Shown: positions 12,165 through 22,331, counted from the first letter of the stretch. The stretch is DNA of 64,000 bases from Bufo bufo (GCF_905171765.1 NC_053394.1:158915256-158979255), one strand, 5' to 3'. The notes: generated from the letters alone by a model not told the origin. A program made the numbers and translations.

Positions 12165-12167
<3 letters not shown>
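10605..12167 (+). mobile_element. Complete Tc1/mariner element with IR/DR-type ends
   Basis: The ends are CACTGCGTGCAGAATTATT (left) and the inverse of CAGGGAGTGCAGAATTATT (right), flanked by TA. The word TGCANAATTATTAGGCAA occurs twice in each terminal region: 10612 and 10786 on the left, and inverted at ~11959 and ~12143 on the right. This is the inverted-repeat/direct-repeat layout of Tc1 transposons, where paired sites bind the transposase. It encloses one uninterrupted transposase gene. The right end abuts a long (TA)n tract, a natural TA-rich target. Confidence 0.93.
10823..11839 (+). CDS. Tc1-like transposase, intact, DD37E
   Basis: A 338-residue open frame encodes a cut-and-paste transposase. 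Residues ~1-60 form a helix-turn-helix DNA-binding region (MGQKKDLTGSEKSKIVRYL, then a basic stretch KKRVEKPRRK). The RNase-H-like catalytic core carries D144 (WTDEMR), D237 (MQDNAPSH) and E275 (PDLNPIENLW). There are 37 residues between the second and third acidic residues, i.e. DD37E rather than the classical DD34E. That spacing is known for the vertebrate TRT-type Tc1 group. A glycine-rich QQGGGG lies between the first two acids. The start follows the inner terminal repeat by ~20 bp. No stop or frameshift is present, and both ends are intact, so this may be a recent or still active copy. Confidence 0.95.
   Translation: MGQKKDLTGSEKSKIVRYLAEGCNTLKIAKLLKRDHRTIKRFIQNSQQGRKKRVEKPRRKITAHELRKVKRAAAKMPLATSLAIFQSCNITGVPKSTRCAILRDMAKVRKAERRPPLNKTHKLKRQDWAKKYLKTDFSKVLWTDEMRVSLDGPDGWARGWIGKGQRAPVRLRRQQGGGGVLVWAGIIKDELVGPFRVEDGVKLNFQSYCQFLEDTFFKQWYRKKSASFKKNMIFMQDNAPSHASKYSTAWLARKGIKEENLMTWPPCSPDLNPIENLWSIIKCEIYKEGKQYTSLNSVWEAVVAAARNVDGEQIKTLTESMDGRLLSVLAKKGGYIGH

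Positions 12168-12220
<53 letters not shown>
12168..12220. repeat. (TA)n microsatellite
   Basis: About 50 bases of uninterrupted alternating T and A directly follow the right end of the Tc1 element. It supplies the TA target and makes the exact original insertion site ambiguous. Confidence 0.95.
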
Positions 12221-12221
<1 letters not shown>

Positions 12222-12704
12222 CTTATGTGATGTCCAGGCCCCTGGACAGTTTTGTGGAATTTATGGACATTCAAAATGACATCAACCATATTATGTGAGA
12301 GATATGTGACGTGCAAAAATATGACATAATCATTTTATTTATAAATTTTTTTCAGTGAGTAAATATACAAATGTTTTTGCTATATCCCAGTTTTTTGGGG
12401 TTTTGTGTGCTCCTTGGAATGGACTCATTATGGACAGGCACAAAAAGAAACACAAAGGTAATGACTCTAAAATGTGTTTTCATATTCTGATTATTAACAC
12501 ATCCATTAAAAAGATAGATACAGGGGGTAACTAAAGTGGTTGTGATGGCAACCAGGCCCTGATGCCTGAGAGGGCCCCAAGGTGCTTTTGCCACATACGA
12601 AGACATCATATTATAGAGCACAAGGTAGGTGGGGAGCCTCATACAGATTCTGCCTTGAGCCAAGATGCTAGCTAGATATTAAAAAAATATTCAGCATCTG
12701 AAAG

Positions 12705-13850
12705 CAGCAATGAATCTCAAAAAAAGTTTGAACAGGGGCTACAAAAGGCTGGAAAAGTAAATGGAGCTAATAAATAAAAAATGCTGGAGAGGCAATTTGC
12801 TACTAAGTCGCATAACTGGGTATAAAAAGAGCAGGTTAGAGAGTTTCTCAGAAGCCAAGATGGGCAGAGGTTCACCAATCTACAAAAAACTGCATCTAAA
12901 AATTGTGAAAGAATTTTATAAAAAATGTTCCTCATTGTAAAATTGCAAGGACTTTGAATATCCCATCATCTGCAGTACATAATAGCATCAAAAGATTCAG
13001 AGAATCTAGAGAAATCCATGTGTTAAAGGAACAATGCTAATGATCAATATTGGATGCTCATGCTCTACGGGTCCTGAGACAGCACTGCATTAAAAACAGA
13101 CATGATTCTGTACTGGAAATCACTGCATGGGCTCAGGAACACTTCCAGAAAACACTGTCTGTGAACACAGTTTACTGTGGAATATACACAAGTTAAAGCT
13201 GTAGAAACCATGTCAACACAATCCAGAAACACCACTGTCTTCTCTGGGCCAAAGCTTATTTAAAATAGAAAACTGTTCAGTGGTCAGATGAATCAAAATT
13301 AGAAATTATTTTTGGAAGCCATAGACACTGTGTCACATGGACTCAAGAGGAGAGGGACCATCCATCTTTTTATCAGCACACAGTTCAAAAGCCTGCATCT
13401 CTGATGGTATGGGGTGTGCAGCTTACACATCTGGAAAGGCACTATTGATGCTGAACAGTATATAAAGGTTTTAGAAAAACATATGCTAACATGGAAGGCC
13501 TTGCATATTCCAGCATCCATCACAACAGCATGGCCTTGAAGAAGAAGAAGAGTCCAGGTGCTGAACTGACCTGCCTGAAATCCATACCTTTCACCAATAA
13601 AAAATATTTGTTGCATCAATGAAACGTAAAAATCCGGCAAAGAAGGCCCGTCCTATTAAGCAGCTAAAATCCTAGATCAGACAACAATGGGACAACATTA
13701 CTCTCCCAAAACTCTAGCAACTCCTGGACTCCTCCCTTCCCAGATTTTTACAGGCTCTTGTTAATTAAAGAGGGGATGCTACACAATTTTAGATATGGCC
13801 CTGTCCCAATTTTTTTAATGCATTGCTGCCGTCAAGCTCTGAATGAGTTA
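12705..13850 (+). pseudogene. Decayed Tc1-like element, 5' portion and transposase remnant
   Basis: The sequence from ~12705 (AAAAAAAGTTTGAACAGGGG) through GGGTATAAAAAGAGCA to AAGATGGGCAGAGGTTCACC is recognisably the 5' region of a widespread vertebrate Tc1 family. From ~12860 it carries the transposase in several frames, including an equivalent of the catalytic region (CAGTGGTCAGATGAATCAAA, the W-S-D-E-S motif, near 13278). Multiple stops and indels are present. The 3' end reappears at 16530-16686, after a MITE that was itself invaded. It is inactive. Confidence 0.7.
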
Positions 13851-15252
13851 CAGTATTTTTTGCTCCATAAGATGCACTGGATGCATCTAGTATATAGAGG
13901 AGGAAAATAAGAAAAAAAATATTTTTACTCAGATCTGACCCCCCATTACTTCTTAGACCTCAAATCACAACCCCATTTTTCTTAGACCGTAGGTCAGACC
14001 ACCAAGCTCTATCAGACCTCAGATCTGACCCCCAAGTTCCATGAGACCTCTGTAATCAGACCCCCATTCCAGACCTCAGATCTGACTCCCACCAGACTCC
14101 CGATTCCTCCTCAGAACTAAGATCAGACCCCCATCATACCCCCATCCCTTCTCAGATCAACCTCAACCTCTGTATCAGACCCCATAATACCCAAAATCCA
14201 CCTCAGATCAGAACCCCCTTTCCTCCTTAGACCTCGGATCATACTCCCATTTCTCCTCAGGCCTCAGATCAGACCCCAAACGCCATCAGACAAAAATAAA
14301 TAAATGAATTTACCTGCTCCGGACTGTGCTAACACTCAACATTCCCTGGTCTTCTGCTGGCCTAGCACTGCACTGTGGCCTGACATTGCACAGCATAAGG
14401 TTATAGTGCGCGCCAACTTGCACTACATACTGACGCTGTACGCAGTCAGGACACGTGCATTGCGGCGCCTGGAAGAGGAACAGGGAGCAGTGAGTACACC
14501 TAGCACAGTGATTAACTCACCACTCCCTGAGCCTCCTGCATACTATAAGAAGAGGTGAATAGTGATCTGGATTATTTAAGACTTAACTTTTACTTTAAAT
14601 ATAATATAAAATAAATGAGATATATCCCTCAAAATAACTAGAAGCTGAATACACAATACCGTTTTCCACTGCCCCACAATCGAAGGGACTCTTATGAAAA
14701 CAGTGACAGCTGTGTCCACACTTACACAATCAGTGTCGGACACTAGAAGGTAATTAGAGCTGGTATGCACTAGTACCTTGATGCACAAAGGAAAGGCAGC
14801 AGCAATCAGTATATACTGACACCTGATGTGCAAAATTCAGACAATATCGTAGACAAAGGCATTTAGCAGTGTATACATAATGCACAACGACACACAACAA
14901 AACAACAGAAAACATACAATGATTAGGTGTTAGAAGACACCGTGCAAATAGTGCACAGTTACACCCATATCATAAGGTGCACGGCGGCACCATTGAAACC
15001 CAGTGTCCTACCCTACAGATGGTGGGTTCTCCAGACACCTCCGTTCCAAGTTTTCTGGTTAGGGTGGTCCGGTTCGACAGTAGAGAGTCAGTACGATGTG
15101 AAGGGATCACAGGGAGATGTTCCTTTCTATCCCTAGACGACCCTCGGGACCCTACAATAGTCCTGTTGGTCTAACCACGGGGTGTCCCACTAATTGGGCC
15201 CCTGTCCGGAACCTAACCCTAGAATTGCATTCCCTATTTAGCCCTGGAGAGA

Positions 15253-15300
15253 TCCCAACATGCACGTTTCTGAGGCAGAAACAATCCTCTCATCACGGGA
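15253..15300 (-). ncRNA. Hammerhead-like motif, left arm (core-mutated)
   Basis: On the - strand: TCCC (stem I), GTGATGA in place of the CTGATGA box, GAGG/CCTC stem II, GAAA, then CGTGCATGTT (stem III and GUU), then GGGA pairing with TCCC. C at core position 3 is G, which would break the essential C3-G8 pair, so it is probably inactive. Confidence 0.45.
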
Positions 15301-15613
15301 ATATATAGAATGGGCCAAAAGAGTATGATTCGCTTGCCGGAGATAATGTTCACCGGCAAGCCAATGCTGGGAATGGTAATCACCAGCAGGTACAAAAGCC
15401 ACTAGGAGCGATGGCTCCTGGATGGAGTAGAGTGCACAGATAGGTGCACAGCATACAGGGAAAGAAAAAAGGGAGACAGATGAAGAACCCCCTCCCTTCG
15501 TTGCAGTACACAGGTTGAGACCGCTGGCATTGATGTTACCTGGTTTTTCTGCAAGAGCCCGCCTTGCCCGCCTCCGGAAAGCGAATCATACTCTTTTGGC
15601 CCATTCTATATAT

Positions 15614-15661
15614 TCCCGTGATGAGAGGATTGTTTCTGCCTCAGAAACGTGCATGTTGGGA
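15614..15661 (+). ncRNA. Hammerhead-like motif, right arm (core-mutated)
   Basis: This is the inverted counterpart of the motif at 15253-15300, with the same stems and the same GTGATGA core change. The shared mutation shows that both arms derive from one already mutated source, or have been homogenised. Confidence 0.45.
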
Positions 15662-16529
15662 TCTCTCCAGGGCTAAATAGGGAATGCAATTCTAGGGTTA
15701 GGTTCCGGACAGGGGCCCAATTAGTGGGACACCCCGTGGTTAGACCAACAGGACTATTGTAGGGTCCCGAGGGTCGTCTAGGGATAGAAAGGAACATCTC
15801 CCTGTGATCCCTTCACATCGTACTGACTCTCTACTGTCGAACCGGACCACCCTAACCAGAAAACTTGGAACGGAGGTGTCTGGAGAACCCACCATCTGTA
15901 GGGTAGGACACTGGGTTTCAATGGTGCCGCCGTGCACCTTATGATATGGGTGTAACTGTGCACTATTTGCACGGTGTCTTCTAACACCTAATCATTGTAT
16001 GTTTTCTGTTGTTTTGTTGTGTGTCATTGTGCATTATGTATACACTGCTAAATGCCTTTGTCTACGATATTGTCAGAATTTTGCACATCAGGTGTCAGTA
16101 TATACTGATTGCTGCTGCCTTTCCTTTGTGCATCAAGGTACTAGTGCATACCAGCTCTAATTACCTTCTAGTGTCCGACACTGATTGTGTAAGTGTGGAC
16201 ACAGCTGTCACTGTTTTCATAAGAGTACCTTCGATTGTGGGGCAGTGGAAAACGGTATTGTGTATTCAGCTTCTAGTTATTTTGAGGGATATATCTCATT
16301 TATTTTATATTATATTTAAAGTAAAAGTTAAGTCTTAAATAATCCAGATCACTATTCACCTCTTCCTATGACTTATGCGAGTGATCATTTATGAATATCA
16401 TTCTTTTTGACCTCCTGCATACTAATGACCACTTTCATAATGCAAGTGGTCATTAGCATTTGCACCATAATATGTACTGCCATTTTCCCCACACTTTTCA
16501 AAATGTGTCTTATAGTTAAAAAAATATGG

Positions 16530-16686
16530 TAACTTTTTCATGAAGTTTTAAAATATCTCACTTTCAACATCTGATGTGTTCTATGTTCTATTGTGATTTA
16601 AAAAAAAGGGTCTATGAGATTTGCAAATCATTGCATCTGTTTTTATTAGCATTTATTTACCTTTATATAGTGTCCCAACTTTTTTG
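16530..16686 (+). pseudogene. Decayed Tc1-like element, 3' terminal part
   Basis: ACTTTTTCATGAAG through TATGAGATTTGCAAATCATT and GTGTCCCAACTTTTTTGGA is the 3' end of the same Tc1 family as 12705-13850. The final bases and TA are lost where the next MITE begins. Confidence 0.7.
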
Positions 16687-17005
16687 GATATTGATGACCT
16701 ATCCTGACAGATCAGCCATTTGAAGAGGCCACTCTGGTGAGCGTTGCATCCCCCCCTTTACTTACCAAGCACATTGTACAGCGACTGTGCTTGGTTTCGC
16801 AGATCGGACTAAGCTGCCCAAGGTCATGTGACCAATGAATGTGATGTCACTGGCCAAGGAAGAGGCCACAGTGCTCACCTGAGCGCTGCAACCTCTCCAT
16901 ACAGCTGATTGGCAGGGGTGGTGGGAGTCAGACCCCCACCTATCGGATATTGATGACCTGTCCTGAAGATAGGCCATCAGTATCAAAATTGTTAGCAAGC
17001 CCTTT
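16687..17005. mobile_element. MITE with GATATTGATGACCTAT-type ends, copy 2
   Basis: The left end ATATTGATGACCTATCCTGA is mirrored by the right end (TGTCCTGAAGATAGGCCATCAGTATC near 16957-16985). It is the same family as 4785-5225. It truncates the 3' end of the Tc1 relic. Confidence 0.6.
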
Positions 17006-17498
17006 AATCATACAATCGATTAGCTTCTGTCCTTCTTGTCAGGGAATAAAACTAATTCTATGCATCTGATCTGGCTTTGAGGAAAGGGACCTGGCTCAGG
17101 TGGACGTGCACATTGCTATACACTCTGAACACCAGATGTAGGTACTATGTAAGAAGATGTCATAATTCTGCACTGAATTTTCTTTTTTCTTTAGATTTTT
17201 TAACAGCATGCAAATTGCAAAGAGTGTTGAACTACACAATTAATATGCTATGTAACAGTGGGATAACCCCTTTAAGGGATGTGCACATTAGGCCTTGGCA
17301 CCTACAGCATTAGCAAGTGCTTTCATGTATCATCCATTTGGTTGTACAAAGAAATGTAAAGGCAATGTGTTGTTGTTTAATCCACAAATTGCTCCATTTC
17401 TTCCCAATGGGGCAGAGGTATTTGTCTACTCTACCGTCCTACCCCTCATCCTTATTCACGGCAGCTTTGATAACAATTTCCGCATTATATTTTCTCAG
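17006..17498 (+). other. Probable intron sequence upstream of the SLC43A3-like exons
   Basis: No exon is recognised here. A polypyrimidine tract and AG precede the exon at 17499 (or 17505). The next upstream exon of the gene was not found in this window. If the gene is intact, this intron extends left beyond 17 kb and contains the transposons described above. Confidence 0.5.
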
Positions 17499-17682
17499 TT
17501 ACAGAGCCGCTTGATGACCTCCGCTCTTCAGTCCTGTCTTTGTTACTGACCACAATTCAGTGCATCCTCTTTTCACTCTGCGCCTCAATTTCCGAGCTTC
17601 CTGCGTTGTATCCAACTTTCATCCTCCAAGTACTTAATCGGTCCTTCTTGTATGGAGGAAATGCTGCCTTTCTGTCTATAGC
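17499..17682 (+). CDS. SLC43A3: SLC43A3-like transporter, third-from-last coding exon
   Basis: The exon encodes a membrane segment pair characteristic of the SLC43 family (LAT3/LAT4/EEG1-type major-facilitator transporters of the plasma membrane). It includes SSVLSLLLTTIQCILFSLCA, then ALYPTFILQVLNRSFLYGGN and AAFLSIA. The ILQVxxRSFLYGxNAAFLxLA block is the best family signature and favours SLC43A3 over SLC43A1/A2. The donor is GC|GTAAGT; joining to the next exon in phase 2 gives [11 protein letters not shown] without a frame break. The acceptor is TTTCTCAG (exon from 17499) or the nearby TTACAG (exon from 17505). No stops interrupt it. SLC43A3 proteins transport purine nucleobases and related solutes in mammals; function here is inferred. 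Confidence 0.85.
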
Positions 17683-17866
17683 GTAAGTAACCTTTTGGAA
17701 AACATAAAATATATTTTCACCGAACTACGAGACTATAAGGGAAGACTATGGTGCCTATGGGGTTGCCACATGAGAAGTCATTAGTGTTAAATATGGCTCA
17801 TGGATTAATGGTCTATTTTTGCTGCAGTTTTAATAGGGTAAACTTTCCAACATTTTTGTCTTGTAG

Positions 17867-17990
17867 GTTCCCACCTGCACACTTTGGAAAGCTGTATGGA
17901 CTGTTAATGACTCTTTCTGCAGTGGTATCTCTCCTACAATATCCAGCAATTTATATTATTCGGACGTACCTGCACGGAGACCCTTTCTAT
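17867..17990 (+). CDS. SLC43A3: SLC43A3-like transporter, penultimate coding exon
   Basis: TTGTAG|G acceptor and TAT|GTATGT donor bound a 124-base exon encoding 41 residues after the split alanine codon. It reads [20 protein letters not shown], then [21 protein letters not shown]. The [21 protein letters not shown] pattern and the final DPFY match the last transmembrane region of SLC43A3. Frame and length agree with both neighbouring exons. Confidence 0.88.
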
Positions 17991-18073
17991 GTATGTTAAC
18001 AGTTTTATAGATGAAGATGAACTCGCTACAAATCTGTAATTTGTTACTCATGAATGTATTTTTATGTTTTTAG

Positions 18074-18193
18074 GTTAATATTTCTCTATTGATCCTGATG
18101 CTTTTAACCGTTGGACACCCAATTAATGTTTTTCGGGTTTGGAGACAAAAGAAACATTTGAGACACAAGGCAGAAGAACAGTCATGGCTTTAA
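18074..18193 (+). CDS. SLC43A3: SLC43A3-like transporter, last coding exon
   Basis: A TTTTTAG acceptor opens the exon at GTT. It encodes VNISLLILMLLTVGHPINVF, a short final membrane helix, followed by a basic cytoplasmic tail (RVWRQKKHLRHK) and a TAA stop at 18191-18193. The size and position are as expected for the C-terminus of SLC43A3. A candidate AATAAA polyadenylation signal lies at 18828-18833, ~640 bp downstream; whether it is used is unknown. Confidence 0.85.
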   Translation, partial: VNISLLILMLLTVGHPINVFRVWRQKKHLRHKAEEQSWL

Positions 18194-20157
18194 TCAGTTT
18201 TAGAGAATCTATCACCTTTTTGGTTTTTACTTATATTGCAAGAAAACAGAAATCTTTGAAAGTATAAATTGAAATATCTTAAGGACAAAGTGGGAACCCC
18301 AGTGCCCAAATGCTGCAATAGTATACCAAGAACATGGTTATACAGTAAATTTAAAAGGCATTATGAAGAGGTCTCAAAAACTCATCTCTAGCACATACAG
18401 GGGTGCTGCAAGCTCCAAGTCACCCCCCCCCCCCCCCCCAAAAAAAAAAAAAATTTTATATTCATATATATTTATCCAATATTATCTAGCCCCACATACA
18501 CTATACAGACACCAATAATATGCCTTCAATGATTGAAGTTGTTTTCTTATGCTCACTTTTTCCTCTAGACCAGGTCACCACAAAGACTCCTTCCAGCACC
18601 CTCTCTAACCTTCATCGACCTACCAATCACTTTCCCATTTATCCCTATTACCGTACTTGCTGTGTGGCATAATTGATCCCAATACTGTACATTAGATATA
18701 ATGTCAAAACTATAGTTACACCCCAAACAGATAGTGCCCATATTGTGCCACAGACATTAGTTATGTCTCCATCAGTAATAGTGCACTACACAGTAAAAGT
18801 AAACCACTTTATGCTCCACAAAATTACAATAAATTACTCCCCATGCTGTCCTCATTCACAGACTTTCCCCCATGCTCCTCCTCTCTCACAAAGACTGTTC
18901 CTCATGCTCCATTCATACAGATTTTATGTCCTGTTCTGGTTTTTGTAGCTTTATGTTATTCACTTGAAAGGAAACAGTGGCGGCGGGACTCCTCCAGGGA
19001 TAGGGGTCCGAGGCAGTTGCCTAGTTTGCATCTCCTCCCTCCATGCCAACCCTGACTTCAAGAGACATGACTAGTAGCTCTTCTAATCTAAACATTTCAA
19101 CAAGGCTTCCTTTCCTGCATTCATTGGGAGAGCATTTAAGAAGATGACATTGTAGAGCCTTTAGTGTAAGTATTCAGTATGAACAAAGAAAGATAGCCTA
19201 CTTTTTATTAGTACATAGTCACTTGTGAATAGTCATGTAGAATTTGGCAGCTGTGTATAGAAAAACATGACCATATGCCTAGTAAGCCTCACGTGATGAA
19301 AAGCAGTGACAGATAGGGACCTTAAAGGGAATGTATTACCTGTATTTTTTTTTACTAATTAAAACTATATAGTGAAGCATATCCTTTCTTTCTAATCTGT
19401 TTTTGCTCTTAGCTGTGAAGACACCAAATAATCTAGGTATCTTTGGGACAATAAATTTATAGCACAAAATGATTGGTGAGCAACCTAAACAATAAAAAAA
19501 AAAAAACATGGCAAAATCTTAATAATAACCTATGCATACCACAAAATGGTGCCTATACAAAGTACAGGTTGTCACACATAAAACATAAGTGGTTCCATGT
19601 CAGAATAGAAGTAAAAATGTTATGATGTTCAGATTGTGGAAGACAAAAAAAGCTTTACCTGTCTTAGTTACCCTGTGCAACCATTGTAGGGTATTAAATA
19701 CACGTAGTAGCAGCACAATTAGTAGCATAAATTTTAAAATGTAACTTTATTTTATGGGGTTAAGGGTTTATCCTATCTGGCACATTTATGGCATATCAAT
19801 AAGACATTCCATAAATGTTAGATGGTGGAAGTCCCACCTGTAAGAGCTGCTCCTACGTATTTCAAGAACAAGGCCCCGAAGTGAATGGAGAGCAAGCAGC
19901 ACTTGAGTGGCCGACAGGGGTGCACCACCAATAAGGCCAGGTGAGGCGATCGTCTCAGGCAGCACCAGGTAGGGGCAAGTGGGGGGCAGTGGAAGGGTCA
20001 TGGGCAATGAGCGCTTTCATTGTGGCAAAGGGGTTAGGTTAAGAAATTGGCATTGGGGGGGGGTTCAGTTTTCACCCCAGGCAGCAGAAAGGCTAGGTGC
20101 ATCCCTGGTGGCCGACCCTCTATTCACCATTATGAGACTTCCAAAAATAGCTGAGAG
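18194..20157. other. 3' UTR and intergenic sequence of the SLC43A3-like gene
   Basis: No further exon is recognised. A C-run followed by an A-run lies at ~18424-18453. Fragments of common amphibian repeats are suggested near 19320 (AAAGGGAATGTATTACC) and 19740-20110, but borders could not be set. Several AATAAA words occur (18828, ~19448, ~19488). Confidence 0.45.
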
Positions 20158-20542
20158 GACCAGAACCACGGTACATAAATACAGCACCAGAACCAAGCTC
20201 ATTACATAAATACGGCAACAAAACCAAGTTCATTACATACATATATTAGGAGGACCAAGCAAAGTACATAAATACAGCACCAGAACCAAGCATGGTATAT
20301 ACATATAGCACCAGAACCATGCTGATTACATAAATACAGCACCAGAACCAAACATGTTACATGAATACAGCACCAGAACCAAGTCCATTACATAAATACA
20401 GCAAAAGAACCAAGTTCATTACGTAAATATATTAGCAGGACCAAGCACAGTACGTAAATACAGCACCAGAACCAAGCATGATACATAAATATAGTACCAG
20501 AACCAAGCTGATTACATAAGTACAGCACCAGAACCAATTATG

Positions 20543-20546
<4 letters not shown>
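20158..20546. repeat. 31-bp minisatellite, about 12 copies
   Basis: The unit ACATAAATACAGCACCAGAA followed by CCAAGCNNATT is repeated in tandem with point differences. Most units are 31 bp. The array ends in a (TA)n tract (20547-20579) into which the following Tc1 element inserted. It has no coding capacity. Confidence 0.9.
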
Positions 20547-20579
<33 letters not shown>

Positions 20580-20582
<3 letters not shown>

Positions 20583-22151
20583 TGCTCAAAAAAATAAAGG
20601 GAACACTTAAACAACACAATGTAACTCCAAGTCAATCACACTTCTGTGAAATCAAACTGTCCACTTAGGAAGCAACACTGAGTGACAATCAATTTCACAT
20701 GCTGTTGTGCAAATGGGATAGACAACAGGTGGAAATTATAGGCAATTAGCAAGACACCCCCAATAAAGGAGTGGTTCTGCAGGTGGTAACCACAGACCAC
20801 TTCTCAGTTCCTATGCTTCCTGGCTGATGTTTTGGTCACTTTTGAATGCTGGCGGTGCTTTCACTCTAGTGGTAGCATGAGACGGAGTCTACAACCCACA
20901 CAAGTGGCTCAGGTAGTGCAGCTTATCCAGGATGGCACATCAATGCGAGCTGTGGCAAGAAGGTTTGCTGTGTCTGTCAGCGTAGTGTCCAGAGCATGGA
21001 GGCGCTACCAGGAGACAGGCCAGTACATCAGGAGACGTGGAGGAGGCCGTAGGAGGGCAACAATCCAGCAGCAGGACCGCTACCTCCGCCTTTGTGCAAG
21101 GAGGAACAGGAGGAGCACTGCCAGAGCCCTGCAAAATGACCTCCAGCAGGCCACAAATGTGCATGTGTCTGCTCAAACGGTCAGAAAAAGACTCCATGAG
21201 GGTGATATGAGGGCCCGACGTCCACAGGTGGGGGTTGTGCTTACAGCCCAACACCGTGCAGGACGTTTGGCATTTGCCAGAGAACACCAAGATTGGCAAA
21301 TTCGCCACTGGCGCCCTGTGCTCTTCACAGATGAAAGCAGGTTCATACTGAGCACATGTGACAGAGTCTGGAGACGCCGTGGAGAACGTTCTGCTGCCTG
21401 CAACATCCTCCAGCATGACCGGTTGGCATTGGGTCAGTAATGGTGTGGGGTGGCATTTCTTTGGGGGGCCGCACAGACCTCCATGTGCTCGCCACAGGTA
21501 GCCTGACTGCCATTAGGTACCGAGATGAGATCCTCAGACCCCTTGTGAGACCATATGCTGGTGCAGTTGGCCCTGGGTTCCTCCTAATGCAAGACAATGC
21601 TAGACCTCATGTGGCTGGAGTGTGTCAGCAGTTCCTGCAAGACGAAGGCATTGATGCTATGGACTGGCCCGCCCATTCCCCAGACCTGAATCCAATTGAG
21701 CACATCTGGGACATCATGTCTCGCTCTATCCACCAACGTCACGTTGCACCACAGACTGTTCAGGAGTTGGCAGACGCTTTAGTCACGGTCTGGGAGGAGA
21801 TCCCTCAGGAGACCGTCGGCCACCTCATCAGGAGCATGCACAGGCGTTGTAGGGAGGTCATACAGGCACATGGAGGCCACACACACTACTGAGCCTCATT
21901 TTGACATGTTTTAAGGACATTACATCAAAGTTGGATCAGCCTGTAGTGTGTTTTTCCACTTTAATTTTGAGGGTGACTCCAAATCCAGACCTCCATGGGT
22001 TGAAAAATTTGATTTCCATTATTTTATTTTTGTGTGATTTTGTTGTCAGCACATTCAACTATGTAAAGAACAAAGTATTTCAGAAGAATATTTAATTAAC
22101 TCAGATCTAGGATGTGTTATTTTTGTGTTCCCTTTTTTTTTTTGAGCAGTG
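20580..22151 (+). mobile_element. Tc1-like element (DD34E family), near complete
   Basis: CACTGCTCAAAAAAATAAAG at the left is mirrored by the right end ..TTTTTTGAGCAGTG, with TA repeats on both sides. Total length is 1572 bp. It encloses one transposase gene with a single frameshift. The high integrity of ends and gene indicates a young copy of a Tc1 family that is widespread in fishes and amphibians. Confidence 0.92.
20877..21892 (+). pseudogene. Tc1-like transposase, DD34E, broken by one frameshift
   Basis: The start at [20 protein letters not shown] gives the family's usual N-terminus; an upstream in-frame ATG at 20832 is less likely. Residues 1-100 hold two helix-turn-helix DNA-binding regions with a basic [10 protein letters not shown] linker. 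The catalytic core has D in LFTDESRF, D in LMQDNARPH and E in PDLNPIEHIWD, with 34 residues between the last two. The frame changes at about 21420-21440: the first frame runs to 21440 and a second carries VWGGISLGGRTDLHV onward to 21892. One missing base in the GGTTGG region explains it. No other inactivating change is seen. Confidence 0.9.
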
Positions 22152-22169
22152 TATATATATATATATATA
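22152..22169. repeat. Short (TA)n tract between Tc1 and Penelope-like element
   Basis: About 18 bases of TA follow the Tc1 right end. This, with the tract at 27544-27593, is the presumed target site of the Penelope-like insertion. Confidence 0.8.
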
Positions 22170-22331
22170 GGAAAAAAAATTACCAGCAGCACCACCAAGC
22201 CAGAAAACAAGTAGAGAGGGTGCACTGTCCGAGTATGGTAACTGGTGCTTACCCACTGATACGGAACAAAGAAATCGGACTGCACTCCAGTTGTGTCTTC
22301 AATGAAAAAAGGTTTATTCACCCATAGGTGG

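Larger units (their letters stand above)
14546..16410. mobile_element. Inverted-repeat insertion, 1.9 kb, with 14-bp target duplication
   Basis: CCTCCTGCATACTA at 14532-14545 is repeated at 16411-16424. The insert has two ~750-bp arms (left to ~15310, right from ~15595 to 16367), near-identical and inverted. A ~285-bp spacer separates them. An unrepeated tail of ~43 bp (16368-16410) is present on the right only. Each arm includes a hammerhead-like motif. Open frames in the arms mirror each other and have no recognised domain. The same architecture is seen in 7347-9236 and 60463-62565, so I assign it to the Penelope-like non-autonomous group by inference. Confidence 0.7.
13851..16529. mobile_element. 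TA-flanked MITE inside the Tc1 relic (itself split)
   Basis: The left end CAGTATTTTTTGCTCCATAA follows TA (13849-13850). The right end is the imperfect inverse (GTGTCTTATAGTTAAAAAAA TATGG) and is followed by TA at 16530-16531. Removing it restores the Tc1 3' sequence ATGAGTTA-ACTTTTTCATG. The interior (13900-14300) is a low-complexity series of CAGACC/CTCAGATC words. The 14546-16410 insertion interrupts it. The target and end type indicate a Tc1/mariner-class MITE. Confidence 0.65.

Noticed and set aside
14927..15987. Pairs of identical open frames on opposite strands
   Set aside because: They are mirror images caused by the inverted arms and lack any recognisable protein domain.
20158..20546. 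CRISPR-like direct repeats
   Set aside because: There are no unique spacers; the array is a tandem minisatellite ending in (TA)n.
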